Position numbers and translations under genes: made by a program | Part shown: positions 1-7,725 of the stretch, one piece after another | How positions within the stretch are numbered: the first letter of the stretch is position 1 | How the letters are laid out: every line of letters starts with the position of its first letter | Assembly: GCA_030151225.1 (NCBI GenBank) | Contig: JASLEG010000208.1 | Location: forward strand, 1-37,293 | DNA from: Burkholderia sp. | GTDB lineage: Bacteria > Pseudomonadota > Gammaproteobacteria > Burkholderiales > Burkholderiaceae | Reading direction: 5' to 3' | DNA length: 37,293 nucleotides | Notes under the pieces: model-generated | What the model saw: only the letters and a program-made list of their open reading frames with translations | Databases searched by the model: none | Told to the model about the DNA's origin: nothing

Positions 1-1162
1 GATAGAAGTCGGTGATCTCGGTGAACTGCTTCTGCAGGAGCGGCACGAACACTTCGTTCAGCGCGACGCCGAGCCCCGCGGGCTCGTCGGGCGGCTTGCC
101 GGTGTAGGTCGAGTGGTAGATCGCGTCGCGGCGCATCGTGATACGCTCGACCGTGAAGACCGGGAACCACTCCTGCTCGTTGTAATAGCCGGTGTGGTCG
201 CCGTACGGGCCTTCGAGCGCGTGCTCGTAGGCGGCCGCGCCGCACGTGCCGGCCGGCCGCGGCGGGGCGCCGGCCGGTGCGGCCTCGGGCGCGCCCTGCT
301 GCGGATGGATGAAGCCCTCGAGCACGATCTCGGCGCGCGCGGGCACCTGCAGCGTGTCGACGCCCGGCGTCAGGCACTTCGCGAGCTCGGTGCGCGCACC
401 GCGCAGCAGCCCCGCGAACTGATATTCGGACAGGGAATCGGGCACCGGCGTGACGGCGCCGAGCGTGGTGGCCGGATCGGCGCCGAGCACCACGGCCACC
501 GGATACGGCTTGCCCGGATTGGCCAGCGCGAACTCGCGAAAGTCGAGCGCACCGCCGCGATGCGCGAGCCAGCGCATGATCAGTTTGTTGCGTCCGATCA
601 CCTGCTGACGATAGATGCCGAGGTTCTGCCGCGACTTGTTCGGGCCGCGCGTGACGGTGAGGCCCCAGGTCAGCAGCGGGCCGGCGTCGCCGGGCCAGCA
701 GGTCTGGATCGGCAGTTTCGCGAGATCGACGTCCTGGCCTTCCCACACGATTTCCTGGCAGGGCGGCGACGAGATCGTCTTCGGCGCCATGTCCCACACG
801 GCCTTGGCCAGCGACAGCAGCTTGCCCGCGTCGGCGAGGCGCTTCGGCGGCTCCGGCTCCTTCAGCGCCGACAGCAGGTGGCCGATGTCGCGCAGCGAGG
901 TGAGGGCGCTGCCGTCGTCGGCCTGCTCGGCGTCGACGCCCATGCCGAGCGCGACGCGGCGCGGCGTGCCGAACAGGTTGCCGACCACCGGAAACGCGTA
1001 GCCGGTGGGCGAGTCGAAACGCAGCGCGGGGCCGCCTGCGCGCAGCACGCGGTCGCACAGCTCGGTCATTTCGAGCACCGGCGAGACCGGCTGGCTGACC
1101 CGACGCAGTTCGCCGATACCTTCGAGGCGCTGCGTGAAATCTCGTAAGTCTTTGTATTTCAT
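1..1162 (-). CDS. ubiD: UbiD-family 3-octaprenyl-4-hydroxybenzoate decarboxylase (5' part, 3' end outside the window)
   Basis: Decarboxylates 3-polyprenyl-4-hydroxybenzoate in ubiquinone synthesis, using prenylated FMN made by UbiX (not in this window). Reading leftward from the ATG at 1162-1160 the frame is open to the window edge, giving about 387 residues of a family usually near 500 to 520. It starts MKYKDLRDFTQRLEGIGELR and carries the typical UbiD stretches GRNKLIMRWLAHRGGALDF and TCWPGDAGPLLTWGLTVTRG, the latter two in the flavin-binding core. A roughly 20-residue Ala/Pro-rich insertion follows the IHPQQ segment; it looks like a loop extension and does not break the frame. The gene is transcribed away from the lytic transglycosylase, with a 587-bp regulatory region between. 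No clear promoter of its own could be fixed. Confidence 0.93.
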   Translation of the reverse strand, partial: MKYKDLRDFTQRLEGIGELRRVSQPVSPVLEMTELCDRVLRAGGPALRFDSPTGYAFPVVGNLFGTPRRVALGMGVDAEQADDGSALTSLRDIGHLLSALKEPEPPKRLADAGKLLSLAKAVWDMAPKTISSPPCQEIVWEGQDVDLAKLPIQTCWPGDAGPLLTWGLTVTRGPNKSRQNLGIYRQQVIGRNKLIMRWLAHRGGALDFREFALANPGKPYPVAVVLGADPATTLGAVTPVPDSLSEYQFAGLLRGARTELAKCLTPGVDTLQVPARAEIVLEGFIHPQQGAPEAAPAGAPPRPAGTCGAAAYEHALEGPYGDHTGYYNEQEWFPVFTVERITMRRDAIYHSTYTGKPPDEPAGLGVALNEVFVPLLQKQFTEITDFY

Positions 1163-1370
1163 AAGATTATTCTGTGCATCAGGGGCCGCTGCCGGGCGGC
1201 GGGCGAGTGCATCGGCGGCGCGGCGCGCCGCGAATCGAGCACGATTCTACCCGCGAGGCTGGTCTGACGATTGCAAGGTGCAAATTTGTCAAACGTCAGT
1301 GAAACCCAGAGCGCGCGCGGCTTTCCGAACCTGAAGGGTAACAAATGATTACTTTTTGTTATGATTTCGA

Positions 1371-1411
1371 GGTTTTATAGTGTTGACGATCTATAAAACC
1401 CTCCCTAGAAT
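1371..1411 (+). promoter_or_regulatory. Sigma70-type promoter with its -35 inside a perfect inverted repeat
   Basis: A -35 box TTGACG (1383-1388) is separated by exactly 17 bp from a -10 box TAGAAT (1406-1411). The -35 lies in the 10-bp spacer of a perfect 10-bp inverted repeat, GGTTTTATAG (1371-1380) and CTATAAAACC (1391-1400), which is a likely binding site for a dimeric regulator that would block RNA polymerase. A second imperfectly related dyad, TAACAA (1339-1344) and TTGTTA (1356-1361), lies just upstream. Both dyads are AT-rich islands in GC-rich DNA. The regulator is not known. Confidence 0.7.
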
Positions 1412-1482
1412 CCGCTCACATTGTTCGCCGGGCCCCCTGGCAAGCAGCCAGTCCGCTCCGGTTCTCCAGACGCTCCGCGTCG

Positions 1483-1521
1483 CCGTCAGCCGCGACAACA
1501 CGGCAAGTGACGGTAGTTTTT
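1483..1521 (+). terminator. Intrinsic terminator-like hairpin 1
   Basis: CCGTCA (1483-1488) plus GCCG (1489-1492) pairs with CGGC (1501-1504) plus TGACGG (1508-1513), with a three-base bulge, and is followed by TTTTT at 1517-1521. Confidence 0.5.
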
Positions 1522-1529
1522 CGTCCTAG

Positions 1530-1556
1530 CCAGCGCCATTGCGACGCTGGTTTTTT
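1530..1556 (+). terminator. Intrinsic terminator hairpin 2
   Basis: CCAGCG (1530-1535) pairs perfectly with CGCTGG (1545-1550) across a 9-nt loop, directly followed by six T (1551-1556). Further downstream in the leader are two more inverted repeats without T tracts: CCTGCCC/GGGCAGG (1580-1596) and AAACGGTA/TACCGTTT (1621-1640). Confidence 0.7.
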
Positions 1557-1749
1557 GCGTGGAAGCCACCGCGCGTCACCCTGCCCGCCGGGCAGGTACC
1601 GCGTGACCGCCGTGGCCCCCAAACGGTACTCATACCGTTTCTCCGATATCGCAGCCCCGTTCGGGCGAGCGGTGTCCTGATTCCGCGGTTTCGCGTCCTT
1701 CTCTCTCGAGTCGAGCGAGCCGCACGAGTCATGTTCATGGGAGATCTGA

Positions 1750-2895
1750 ATGAACGCTTGGTTATCGTGGCGTCCCAACGAACGGCATGCGCAATTGTTG
1801 CGTGGCGTGCTGCGTCGAGGGACGCGTGTCAGTCATCATCTTTTCAGCGTGGTCGGCGGCCTGGCCGTCGTCACCGCGTTCGCGCTCTGGATGCTGCCGA
1901 ACGCGCGCGGCACGCTCGCCGCGAAGCTCATGCCCGTGCTGTCGGCTGCCGTGAAGGCCGGCCCGGCGCGGTTCCTGTCCGGGCACCCGCTGCCCGCCCT
2001 CGGTCACGGCAACGCCGATGACGATCTCGACGCGGACGTGCAGGCCTCGCCCGTGTCCTACAACCCGGATGCCGACTTGTCGGCGAGCGACGTCGCCGCG
2101 GCCGCCACCGATGCGGCGCACAACGGCCAGTCGCCGGTCACGCTGGCCAGGCTGATCCCCGCCCAGCGGGTGGCCGCCGATGCGCGCAACGACCGTATCT
2201 TCACGAGCCGCGAGCAGGCGCTGGTGGCGAACTACCTGTCGCGTCGCTACCACGTCGCCCAGGAGCCGGTCGGGCGCCTCGTGGACGCCGCGTTCCAGAC
2301 CGGCCACGACGTCGGCCTGGATCCGCTGCTGCTGCTGTCGGTGATGGCGATCGAATCGGGCTTCAACCCGTACGCCGAGAGCGGCGTGGGCGCGCAGGGC
2401 CTGATGCAGGTCATGTCGAAGATCCACTCCGACAAGTTCGAGTACGCGGGTGGCACCGACGCGGCGCTGCGCCCGGTGGTGAACATCCAGGTGGGCGCGC
2501 TGGTGCTGAAGGACTGCATCGCGCGCGGCGGCTCGCTGGTGGGCGGCCTGCGTCTGTACAACGGCGTGACGGGCCCCGACGACGGTGGCTACAGCGCCAA
2601 GGTGATGGGCGAGCGCAGCCGCCTGCGCGACGTCTCGCGCGGCCGCAACGTCTCGATCTACGCGCCGCTGCTGCCGGCGCCGGTCACCACGGCCTCGAAC
2701 AACGCGAGCTCGGGCGCCTCGTCCGGCTCCACCTCGGCCAGTCCGAAGCGCGTGCAGGCCACGCTCGACGGTGCCCACCCGATCACGATCAAGGCCGGCG
2801 CGCCGGCCGACGCCAAGCCGGCCTCGCCGCCGCAGGCCGACGCCAGCGCCGAGACCGGCGCGAAGCACGACGGTTCGTCGGAAATCGGGACCTGA
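1750..2895 (+). CDS. Membrane-anchored lytic transglycosylase (SLT domain)
   Basis: A 381-residue protein predicted to cleave the glycan strands of peptidoglycan from the periplasmic face. A single membrane segment lies at about residues 31-50, followed by a long linker and a C-terminal SLT domain (about 185-300). The motif VMAIESGFNP supplies the catalytic Glu202, followed by GAQGLMQV and LYNG, the usual order in family 1 lytic transglycosylases. The last 80 residues are Ala/Ser/Pro-rich and probably disordered. The ATG at 1750 is preceded by GGGAG seven bases away. It sits downstream of the structured leader at 1418-1640, so expression may depend on readthrough of the terminators. The gene converges on an aminotransferase gene with a shared terminator between. 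Confidence 0.88.
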   Translation: MNAWLSWRPNERHAQLLRGVLRRGTRVSHHLFSVVGGLAVVTAFALWMLPNARGTLAAKLMPVLSAAVKAGPARFLSGHPLPALGHGNADDDLDADVQASPVSYNPDADLSASDVAAAATDAAHNGQSPVTLARLIPAQRVAADARNDRIFTSREQALVANYLSRRYHVAQEPVGRLVDAAFQTGHDVGLDPLLLLSVMAIESGFNPYAESGVGAQGLMQVMSKIHSDKFEYAGGTDAALRPVVNIQVGALVLKDCIARGGSLVGGLRLYNGVTGPDDGGYSAKVMGERSRLRDVSRGRNVSIYAPLLPAPVTTASNNASSGASSGSTSASPKRVQATLDGAHPITIKAGAPADAKPASPPQADASAETGAKHDGSSEIGT

Positions 2896-2920
2896 TCAAC
2901 CGGTTCCGTGCAGACGCAAA

Positions 2921-2950
2921 ACAGGGCGCCCGTGGGCGCCCTGTTGTTTT
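2921..2950. terminator. Bidirectional intrinsic terminator between convergent genes
   Basis: ACAGGGCGCC (2921-2930) pairs with GGCGCCCTGT (2935-2944) across loop CGTG. A T-rich tail (TTGTTTT) follows on the plus strand, and an A run at 2918-2921 gives a T tail on the minus strand. It serves the transglycosylase gene and the aminotransferase gene. Confidence 0.8.
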
Positions 2951-3003
2951 CCGTCAGCCGATTTGCAACTTTCTGTTTCCGCGGCGCACCCTGGCGCGCC
3001 GCC

Positions 3004-4197
3004 TCATCTGCCGAACAGCGTTCCCATGCGGGCCACGGCTTCCTCGATCCGCTCGTAGGTGGTGGCGTACGACACGCGGATGTAGTCGCGCGGCGCATGC
3101 ACGCCGAAATCCATGCCGGGCACCAGCACCACGTTCGCGTCCTGCAGCACCGCGGCGACCAGCTTCGCGCTGTCGCCGGCGGCCGGATGCGCGACGCCGC
3201 CGCATCGTGCGTATACATAGAAGGCGCCATCGGGCCGGACCGGCACCTCGAAGCCCAGCGATTCGAGCGCCGGCACGAGATAGTCGCGGCGGCGCATGAA
3301 TTCGAGCCGCCGGGATTCGTAGACGGCCAGCGTGGCCGGCTCGAAGCAGGCCAGCGCCGCGTGCTGCGACAGCGCCGAGGCGCAGATGAACAGGTTCTGC
3401 GCAAGCTTCTCGAACGCGCCCACCAGCGCGGGCGGCACCACCAGCCAGCCGAGTCGCCAGCCGGTCATGTTGAAGTACTTCGAGAAGCTGTTGACCGTGA
3501 TCACGTCGTCGCCGAAGGCGAGCGCCGAGACCGGCGGGCCGTCGTAGCTGAGGCCCTGGTAGATTTCGTCGATGATCGAGAAGCCGCCGCGCTCGCGCAC
3601 CGCCTCGAGGATCCGGCGCAGTTCGTCGGGGGCGAGCGAGGTGCCGGTCGGGTTCGACGGCGAGGCGAGCAGCACGCCGCGGGTGCGCTCGCCCCAGCGC
3701 TCGCGCACGTCGTCGGCGGTCAGCTGGAAGCGTGCCTCGGGGCCGCTCGGCACGAGCACGGCGCGGCCCTCGGCGGCGGACACGAAGTGGCGGTTGCACG
3801 GGTACGAGGGATCGGGCATCAGCACCTCGTCGTCGCGGCCGACCAGCGCGAGGCAGGCCAGCAGCAGCGCGGCGGAGGCGCCGGCCGTCACCACGATGCG
3901 CTCGGGCGCGATCTCGAGCCCGTAGGCATGCCGGTAGTGCGCGGCGATCGCCTCGCGCAGCGACGCGATGCCGAGCGCGCTCGTGTACTGCGTCACGCCG
4001 CGTCGCATCGCGGCGGCGGCGGCCTCGACCACCGGCTCCGGCGCCGTGAAATCGGGCTCGCCGATGCTCATGTGGATCACGTCGCGGCCGGCCTTTTCGA
4101 GCAGCGCGGCCTGCTTGACGATTTCCATCACGTAGAACGGCTGGATCGCGTCGACGCGCGAGGCCAGCCGGCGCATCGACTCGGCGGCAATATTCAT
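3004..4197 (-). CDS. Class I/II PLP-dependent aminotransferase
   Basis: A 397-residue fold-type I aminotransferase of the aspartate aminotransferase superfamily. Visible signatures are SIGEPDF near residue 44, TAGASAA (phosphate-binding turn), SNPTG (181-185), DEIYQGLSY and the PLP lysine Lys240 in NSFSKYFNMTGWRLGW. The start at 4197 (MNIAAES) was chosen because conserved sequence begins within 20 residues; upstream in-frame codons read as low-complexity leader. The ribosome-binding site is weak. It lies 64 bp after nusB on the same strand and may be the last gene of the rib-nus unit. The substrate cannot be told from the sequence; the gene is usually called a putative aspartate or aromatic aminotransferase. 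Confidence 0.9.
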   Translation of the reverse strand: MNIAAESMRRLASRVDAIQPFYVMEIVKQAALLEKAGRDVIHMSIGEPDFTAPEPVVEAAAAAMRRGVTQYTSALGIASLREAIAAHYRHAYGLEIAPERIVVTAGASAALLLACLALVGRDDEVLMPDPSYPCNRHFVSAAEGRAVLVPSGPEARFQLTADDVRERWGERTRGVLLASPSNPTGTSLAPDELRRILEAVRERGGFSIIDEIYQGLSYDGPPVSALAFGDDVITVNSFSKYFNMTGWRLGWLVVPPALVGAFEKLAQNLFICASALSQHAALACFEPATLAVYESRRLEFMRRRDYLVPALESLGFEVPVRPDGAFYVYARCGGVAHPAAGDSAKLVAAVLQDANVVLVPGMDFGVHAPRDYIRVSYATTYERIEEAVARMGTLFGR

Positions 4198-4261
4198 GGC
4201 GGTGGGCAGGTAGGGCAGGAGAGCAAGGCGGGGGCGGGCGCCGCAGCGCCCGCGCGTCACG

Positions 4262-4699
4262 TCAGCCGTTGCGGCGCGCGGCGGCCTCGTCGGGCCGCAG
4301 CTTCAGGGCCAGCTTGTCGAGCACGCCGTTGACGTACTTGTAGCCGTCCGAGCCGCCGAACGTCTTGGTCAGTTCCACCGCTTCGTTGATCACGACGCGG
4401 TACGGCGTCTCGATCTGATGCTTGAGTTCGAACGTGGCGATCAGCAGCACCGCGCGCTCGACCGGCGAGAGCTGCTCGATCGGGCGATCGAGGCTCGGCG
4501 TGAGCGCCGCGGCGAGATCCGCGTGCTCGCGGATCACGCCGTACAGGATCGTTTCCAGCAGCTCGCGATCGGCCTTGTCGAAACCCTGCGCGCCGCGCAA
4601 CTGCGCGTCGATCTCGCCGGTGGACGCGTTCGACAGCAGCCACTGATACAGGCCTTGCGTCGCCAGTTCGCGCGATTGTCGGCGTGCGCTCTTCTTCAT
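4262..4699 (-). CDS. nusB: Transcription antitermination factor NusB
   Basis: A 145-residue all-helical RNA-binding protein that, with NusE (S10), binds boxA in rRNA leaders and suppresses termination. It starts MKKSARRQSRELATQGLYQW and contains the conserved RAVLLIATFEL and YRVVINEAVELTKTFGG segments of the family. Length is normal. Its start codon overlaps the ribH stop by four bases (ATGA), which implies translational coupling. ribH-nusB adjacency is common in proteobacteria. Confidence 0.96.
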   Translation of the reverse strand: MKKSARRQSRELATQGLYQWLLSNASTGEIDAQLRGAQGFDKADRELLETILYGVIREHADLAAALTPSLDRPIEQLSPVERAVLLIATFELKHQIETPYRVVINEAVELTKTFGGSDGYKYVNGVLDKLALKLRPDEAAARRNG

Positions 4700-5214
4700 T
4701 CGTTTTCCTCGTCTTCTTCGTCTTCTTCCTCTTCCTCGTCGTCGCTGAGCTGGTCGAGCGTCATCGTGAGGTTGGCCATCTCGACGGCCGTGCGGGCCGC
4801 GTCGCGACCCTTTTCGGTCATGCGCGCGATGGCCTGCTCGTCGTTCTCGGTGGTCAGCACCGCGTTCGCGATCGGCGTGTTGAAATCGAGCGCGATGCGC
4901 GAGATGCCCGCGCCGCTTTCGTTCGAGACGAGTTCGAAGTGGTAGGTTTCGCCGCGGATCACCGCGCCGAGCGCGATCAGCGCGTCGAACTGGTTGCTTT
5001 CGGCGAGCTTCTGCAGCGCCAGCGGGATTTCCAGCGCGCCGGGCACGGTGACGAGCAGCACGTCCTCGCCGGCCACGCCGAGGCGTTCGAGTTCTTCGAC
5101 GCAGGCATCCGCGAGGCCGTTGCAGACGGGCTCGTTGAAGCGCGACTGGACGATGCCGATACGCAGGCCTTCGCCTTCGAGATTCGGTTGGTATTGTCCG
5201 ATTTCCATGTTCAT
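4696..5214 (-). CDS. ribH: 6,7-dimethyl-8-ribityllumazine synthase
   Basis: Condenses 5-amino-6-ribitylamino-uracil with 3,4-dihydroxy-2-butanone 4-phosphate, the penultimate step to riboflavin. The 172-residue protein has RFNEPV (substrate site), VPGALEIP, and GETYHFELVSNES with catalytic His92. The C-terminus ends in about 15 mostly acidic residues encoded by GAG/GAA/GAC repeats (4700-4745), an extension not needed for catalysis. It lies 58 bp downstream of ribBA and overlaps nusB by four bases. Confidence 0.96.
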   Translation of the reverse strand: MNMEIGQYQPNLEGEGLRIGIVQSRFNEPVCNGLADACVEELERLGVAGEDVLLVTVPGALEIPLALQKLAESNQFDALIALGAVIRGETYHFELVSNESGAGISRIALDFNTPIANAVLTTENDEQAIARMTEKGRDAARTAVEMANLTMTLDQLSDDEEEEEDEEDEENE

Positions 5215-5272
5215 TCCGTGGTTGGATTCAGCGTGATTGTAGGAGCGGCGCGAGAAGCCGGTCGGTTCGGTT

Positions 5273-6400
5273 TCAGACTTCGGAGGCCGCGCCGCCCGGC
5301 ATCGCCACGAACCCCGTCACCTCGAGACCCCAGCCCGACATGCTGCCGAGCTTGCGCGGGTTCGCGAGCACCTGCATCTTGCCGACACCGACGTCGCGCA
5401 GGATCTGCGCGCCGATGCCGAAGGTCTTGAAATCGACGGGGCGGCGCTTGAGCACCGCGGCCCGTTCTTCCTCGTCGAACGCGCGGAACAGGTCGACCAG
5501 ATGGTCCTTGCCGTCGCCGCAGTTCAGCAGCACGATCGCGCCGAGTTCGCGCGCGGCGATTTCCTTCATGGCGGCGTCGAGCGTCCACGAGTGCGTGGAA
5601 GTGCTGGTTTCCAGCAGGTCGAGCACCGACAGCGGCTCGTGCACGCGCACCGGGGTTTCGATATCGGGCGACGGCGTGCCGCGCACCAGCGCGATGTGCG
5701 GCGAGCCGGTGGGCTTGTCGCGGTACAGCACGGCCTGGAACGCGCCGTGGGCCGTCTGCATGGTGCGTTCGGCCACGCGCTCGACGATCGATTCGGTGCG
5801 GCTGCGGTAATGGATCAGATCGGCGATCGTGCCGATCAGGATGCCGTGCTCCTTGCCGAACTCGATCAGGTCGGGCAGGCGTGCCATCGAGCCGTCGTCC
5901 TTGATCACCTCGCAGATCACGGCCGCAGGCGTGAGCCCCGCGAGCGCCGTGAGGTCGCAGCCGGCCTCGGTGTGGCCGGCACGCACCAGCACGCCGCCGG
6001 GCTGCGCCATGATCGGGAACACGTGGCCGGGCTGCACGATCTGGTCGGCGCGCGTGTCGCGCGCGACGGCCGTGGCGATCGTGTGCGAGCGGTCGGCCGC
6101 CGAGATGCCGGTGGTCACGCCCTCGGCCGCCTCGATGCTGACCGTGAACGCGGTGCCGTACTGCGTGCCGTTGCGGTAGGTCATGAGCGGCAGGTTCAGC
6201 TGCTTGCAGCGCTCCTGCGTGAGGGTCAGGCAGATCAGGCCGCGGCCGTAGCGGGCCATGAAATTGATCGCTTCCGGCGTGACGAAATCGGCGGCGAGGA
6301 TCAGGTCGCCTTCGTTTTCGCGATCTTCCTCGTCGACGAGGATCACCATCCGGCCGGCTTTGAGCTCGGCGATGATGTCGGGCGTGGAGGCGAGCGTCAT
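5273..6400 (-). CDS. ribBA: 3,4-dihydroxy-2-butanone 4-phosphate synthase fused to a degenerate GTP cyclohydrolase II domain (RibBX-like)
   Basis: The N-terminal half (about 1-205) is an intact RibB domain: VDEEDRENEGD (22-32), AEGVTTGISAADRSHT, and GHTEAGCDLTALAG with His143 and Glu145. It converts ribulose 5-phosphate to DHBP plus formate. The C-terminal half (about 206-375) aligns with GTP cyclohydrolase II and keeps FGIGAQILRDVGV, but where active enzymes have a VHSECLTGD...CDCG zinc site it reads RVHEPLSVLDLLETSTST; the three zinc cysteines and the QEGRGIGL loop are gone. It therefore probably lacks cyclohydrolase activity, as in the RibBX variants known in Proteobacteria, so an active RibA must be encoded elsewhere. 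I saw no FMN riboswitch upstream. The start codon has no good ribosome-binding site. Confidence 0.93.
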   Translation of the reverse strand: MTLASTPDIIAELKAGRMVILVDEEDRENEGDLILAADFVTPEAINFMARYGRGLICLTLTQERCKQLNLPLMTYRNGTQYGTAFTVSIEAAEGVTTGISAADRSHTIATAVARDTRADQIVQPGHVFPIMAQPGGVLVRAGHTEAGCDLTALAGLTPAAVICEVIKDDGSMARLPDLIEFGKEHGILIGTIADLIHYRSRTESIVERVAERTMQTAHGAFQAVLYRDKPTGSPHIALVRGTPSPDIETPVRVHEPLSVLDLLETSTSTHSWTLDAAMKEIAARELGAIVLLNCGDGKDHLVDLFRAFDEEERAAVLKRRPVDFKTFGIGAQILRDVGVGKMQVLANPRKLGSMSGWGLEVTGFVAMPGGAASEV

Positions 6401-6557
6401 ATCAGAAAAAGAAGGGTCCGCTGGGGAAAAGCGCTATTTTACGTCACGGCGGCCCGGCTGCCTTGGAAATCGGGCGGCGTGGCATCATCGGGGCTGCCGC
6501 GGCGGCGCCGGTCGCCGCCGGCCCCTGTTCTGTCCCGATTCAAACCTGGAGCTCCCG

Positions 6558-7211
6558 ATGTCGGTCCACACCTGGCTGCTGTTCGCCTTCGCCTACCTGC
6601 TGACCACGCTCACGCCGGGGCCGAACGTGATGCTCGTGATCCGCAACACGGTGCGTCACGGCGCGCGCGGCACGATGGCGACGATCGCCGGCAACCTGCT
6701 GGTGCAGCTCGGCGTGGCGGTGCTGGTGGCGCTCGGCGTCGGCGCGATCCTGGCCGAGATGCCGCCGCTGTTCGTGGGGCTGAAGTTTCTGGGCGCCGGT
6801 TACCTGATCTATCTCGGCGTGCGTCAGTGGCGCGAGGGCGGCCGCGCCGCGCGCGTGGCGGCCGGCGAACCGGGTGCGGACGCATCGGTCGCGGCACCCG
6901 CCGAGGTCAGCCGCTGGCGACTGCTGCGCGAGGCGATGATCGTCTCGGGCAGCAATCCCAAGACCATCATCTTCTTCTCGGCCTTCATGCCGCAGTTCGT
7001 CGATCATCAGCGCGCGCTGCCGCTGCAGTTCGCCGAGATGTATCTGACCGTCGCCGCCACGGTGCTGATCGTGCACACCGTCTATTCCACCGGCGTGCGC
7101 CATCTGCACGGCCGGCTGCGCGCGAGCCGCGTGATGGCCGCGACGCGGCGCATGACGGGGCTCGTGTTCGTGGGCTTCGGCGTGGAGCTGCTGACGGCGA
7201 AGCAGCCCTGA
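6558..7211 (+). CDS. LysE/RhtB-family amino-acid exporter
   Basis: A 217-residue polytopic inner-membrane protein with about six hydrophobic segments. The family hallmark LTPGPNVMLVIRN (PGP at 20-22) lies just after the first segment, and SGSNPKTIIFFSAFMPQFVD is the usual mid-protein motif. Members export amino acids or related small molecules; the substrate here is unknown. The ATG at 6558 is chosen because the family begins at this point and GGAG lies seven bases upstream. It is transcribed divergently from ribBA (about 157 bp apart) and converges on tatA. Confidence 0.88.
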   Translation: MSVHTWLLFAFAYLLTTLTPGPNVMLVIRNTVRHGARGTMATIAGNLLVQLGVAVLVALGVGAILAEMPPLFVGLKFLGAGYLIYLGVRQWREGGRAARVAAGEPGADASVAAPAEVSRWRLLREAMIVSGSNPKTIIFFSAFMPQFVDHQRALPLQFAEMYLTVAATVLIVHTVYSTGVRHLHGRLRASRVMAATRRMTGLVFVGFGVELLTAKQP

Positions 7212-7233
7212 ATGACGGCGCCGCCGTGACCGC

Positions 7234-7452
7234 TCAATGCGGCGCGGTGCTCGTTGCGTCCGCGGTCAGCGCCGCTGCCTGGGTGGCGCCCTGCACGGGC
7301 CCCTGCGCCGGTTCATGCTCGGCCACCCCTTCCTTGAAGCCCTTGATTGCGCCGCCGAGATCCGCGCCGAGGCTGCGCAGTTTCTTCGTGCCGAATACCA
7401 GCGACACGATTGCCAGGACGATCAGCCAATGCGTCATGCTGAGGCTACCCAT
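7234..7452 (-). CDS. tatA: Twin-arginine translocase subunit TatA/E (orphan copy)
   Basis: A 72-residue protein with one N-terminal membrane helix (about 7-20), the Phe20-Gly21 hinge, and the amphipathic helix GTKKLRSLGADLGGAIKGFKEG typical of TatA; the tail is low-complexity. The start MGSLSMTHW is preceded by GGGAG at a good distance. tatB and tatC are not nearby, so this is a second, unlinked copy. It is divergent from a cupin gene whose product carries a Tat signal (RR at 6-7), so this TatA may help export that protein. Confidence 0.9.
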   Translation of the reverse strand: MGSLSMTHWLIVLAIVSLVFGTKKLRSLGADLGGAIKGFKEGVAEHEPAQGPVQGATQAAALTADATSTAPH

Positions 7453-7554
7453 GCTCGTTCTCCCTTGTTCCGATTCATCACGTTGATCGTCGTGCCGCCT
7501 CGATGCGTGCGGCAACGCCTGCACGCATCCTAGGCGTCGCGGCGGCTGCGGTGT

Positions 7555-7620
7555 ATCAAAGCTGCTGATGGATCGGCCAAGAATTCCTGATTGTTCACGG
7601 CGCGCGTCGCTCCCTAGTAT
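7555..7620 (+). promoter_or_regulatory. Candidate LysR box and promoter for the cupin gene
   Basis: ATCA (7555-7558) and TGAT (7566-7569) form a dyad of the T-N11-A type bound by LysR regulators. Downstream, TTGTTC (7591-7596) and TAGTAT (7615-7620), 18 bp apart, fit a sigma70 promoter, giving a leader of roughly 100 nt. The regulator could be the LysR protein encoded at 10260-11402. This is a motif-level call. Confidence 0.4.
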
Positions 7621-7725
7621 GGGCGGCACGGGGCAGCACACGGCTCCGCTCGATAGCCTGCGTGACCGGTATCAGCCGGGCCGCGCCGGATCAAGGCCAT
7701 AACGAAATAATCAGGAGAGCAGAAC

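Larger units (their letters stand above)
1418..1556 (+). ncRNA. Candidate small RNA or attenuated leader, about 140 nt
   Basis: Transcription from the promoter at 1383-1411 should start near 1418. The RNA can form hairpins at 1438-1452 (CTGGC/GCCAG) and 1483-1513, and meets two terminator structures by 1556, nearly 200 nt before the next gene. No convincing open reading frame with a ribosome-binding site lies inside. It could be a stand-alone sRNA or the leader of the downstream transglycosylase gene with transcription attenuation. I do not recognise it as a known RNA family. Confidence 0.5.

Noticed and set aside
1762..2868. Long minus-strand reading frame opposite the lytic transglycosylase gene
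   Set aside because: His/Arg/Val-rich, no known domain, no ribosome-binding site; an effect of high GC on the antisense strand of a clear gene. The same applies to the other long antisense frames opposite hemL, manD, the MFS gene and others.
6401..6557. FMN riboswitch upstream of ribBA
   Set aside because: Looked for the conserved RFN blocks on the minus strand before ribBA and before hemL; none are visible.
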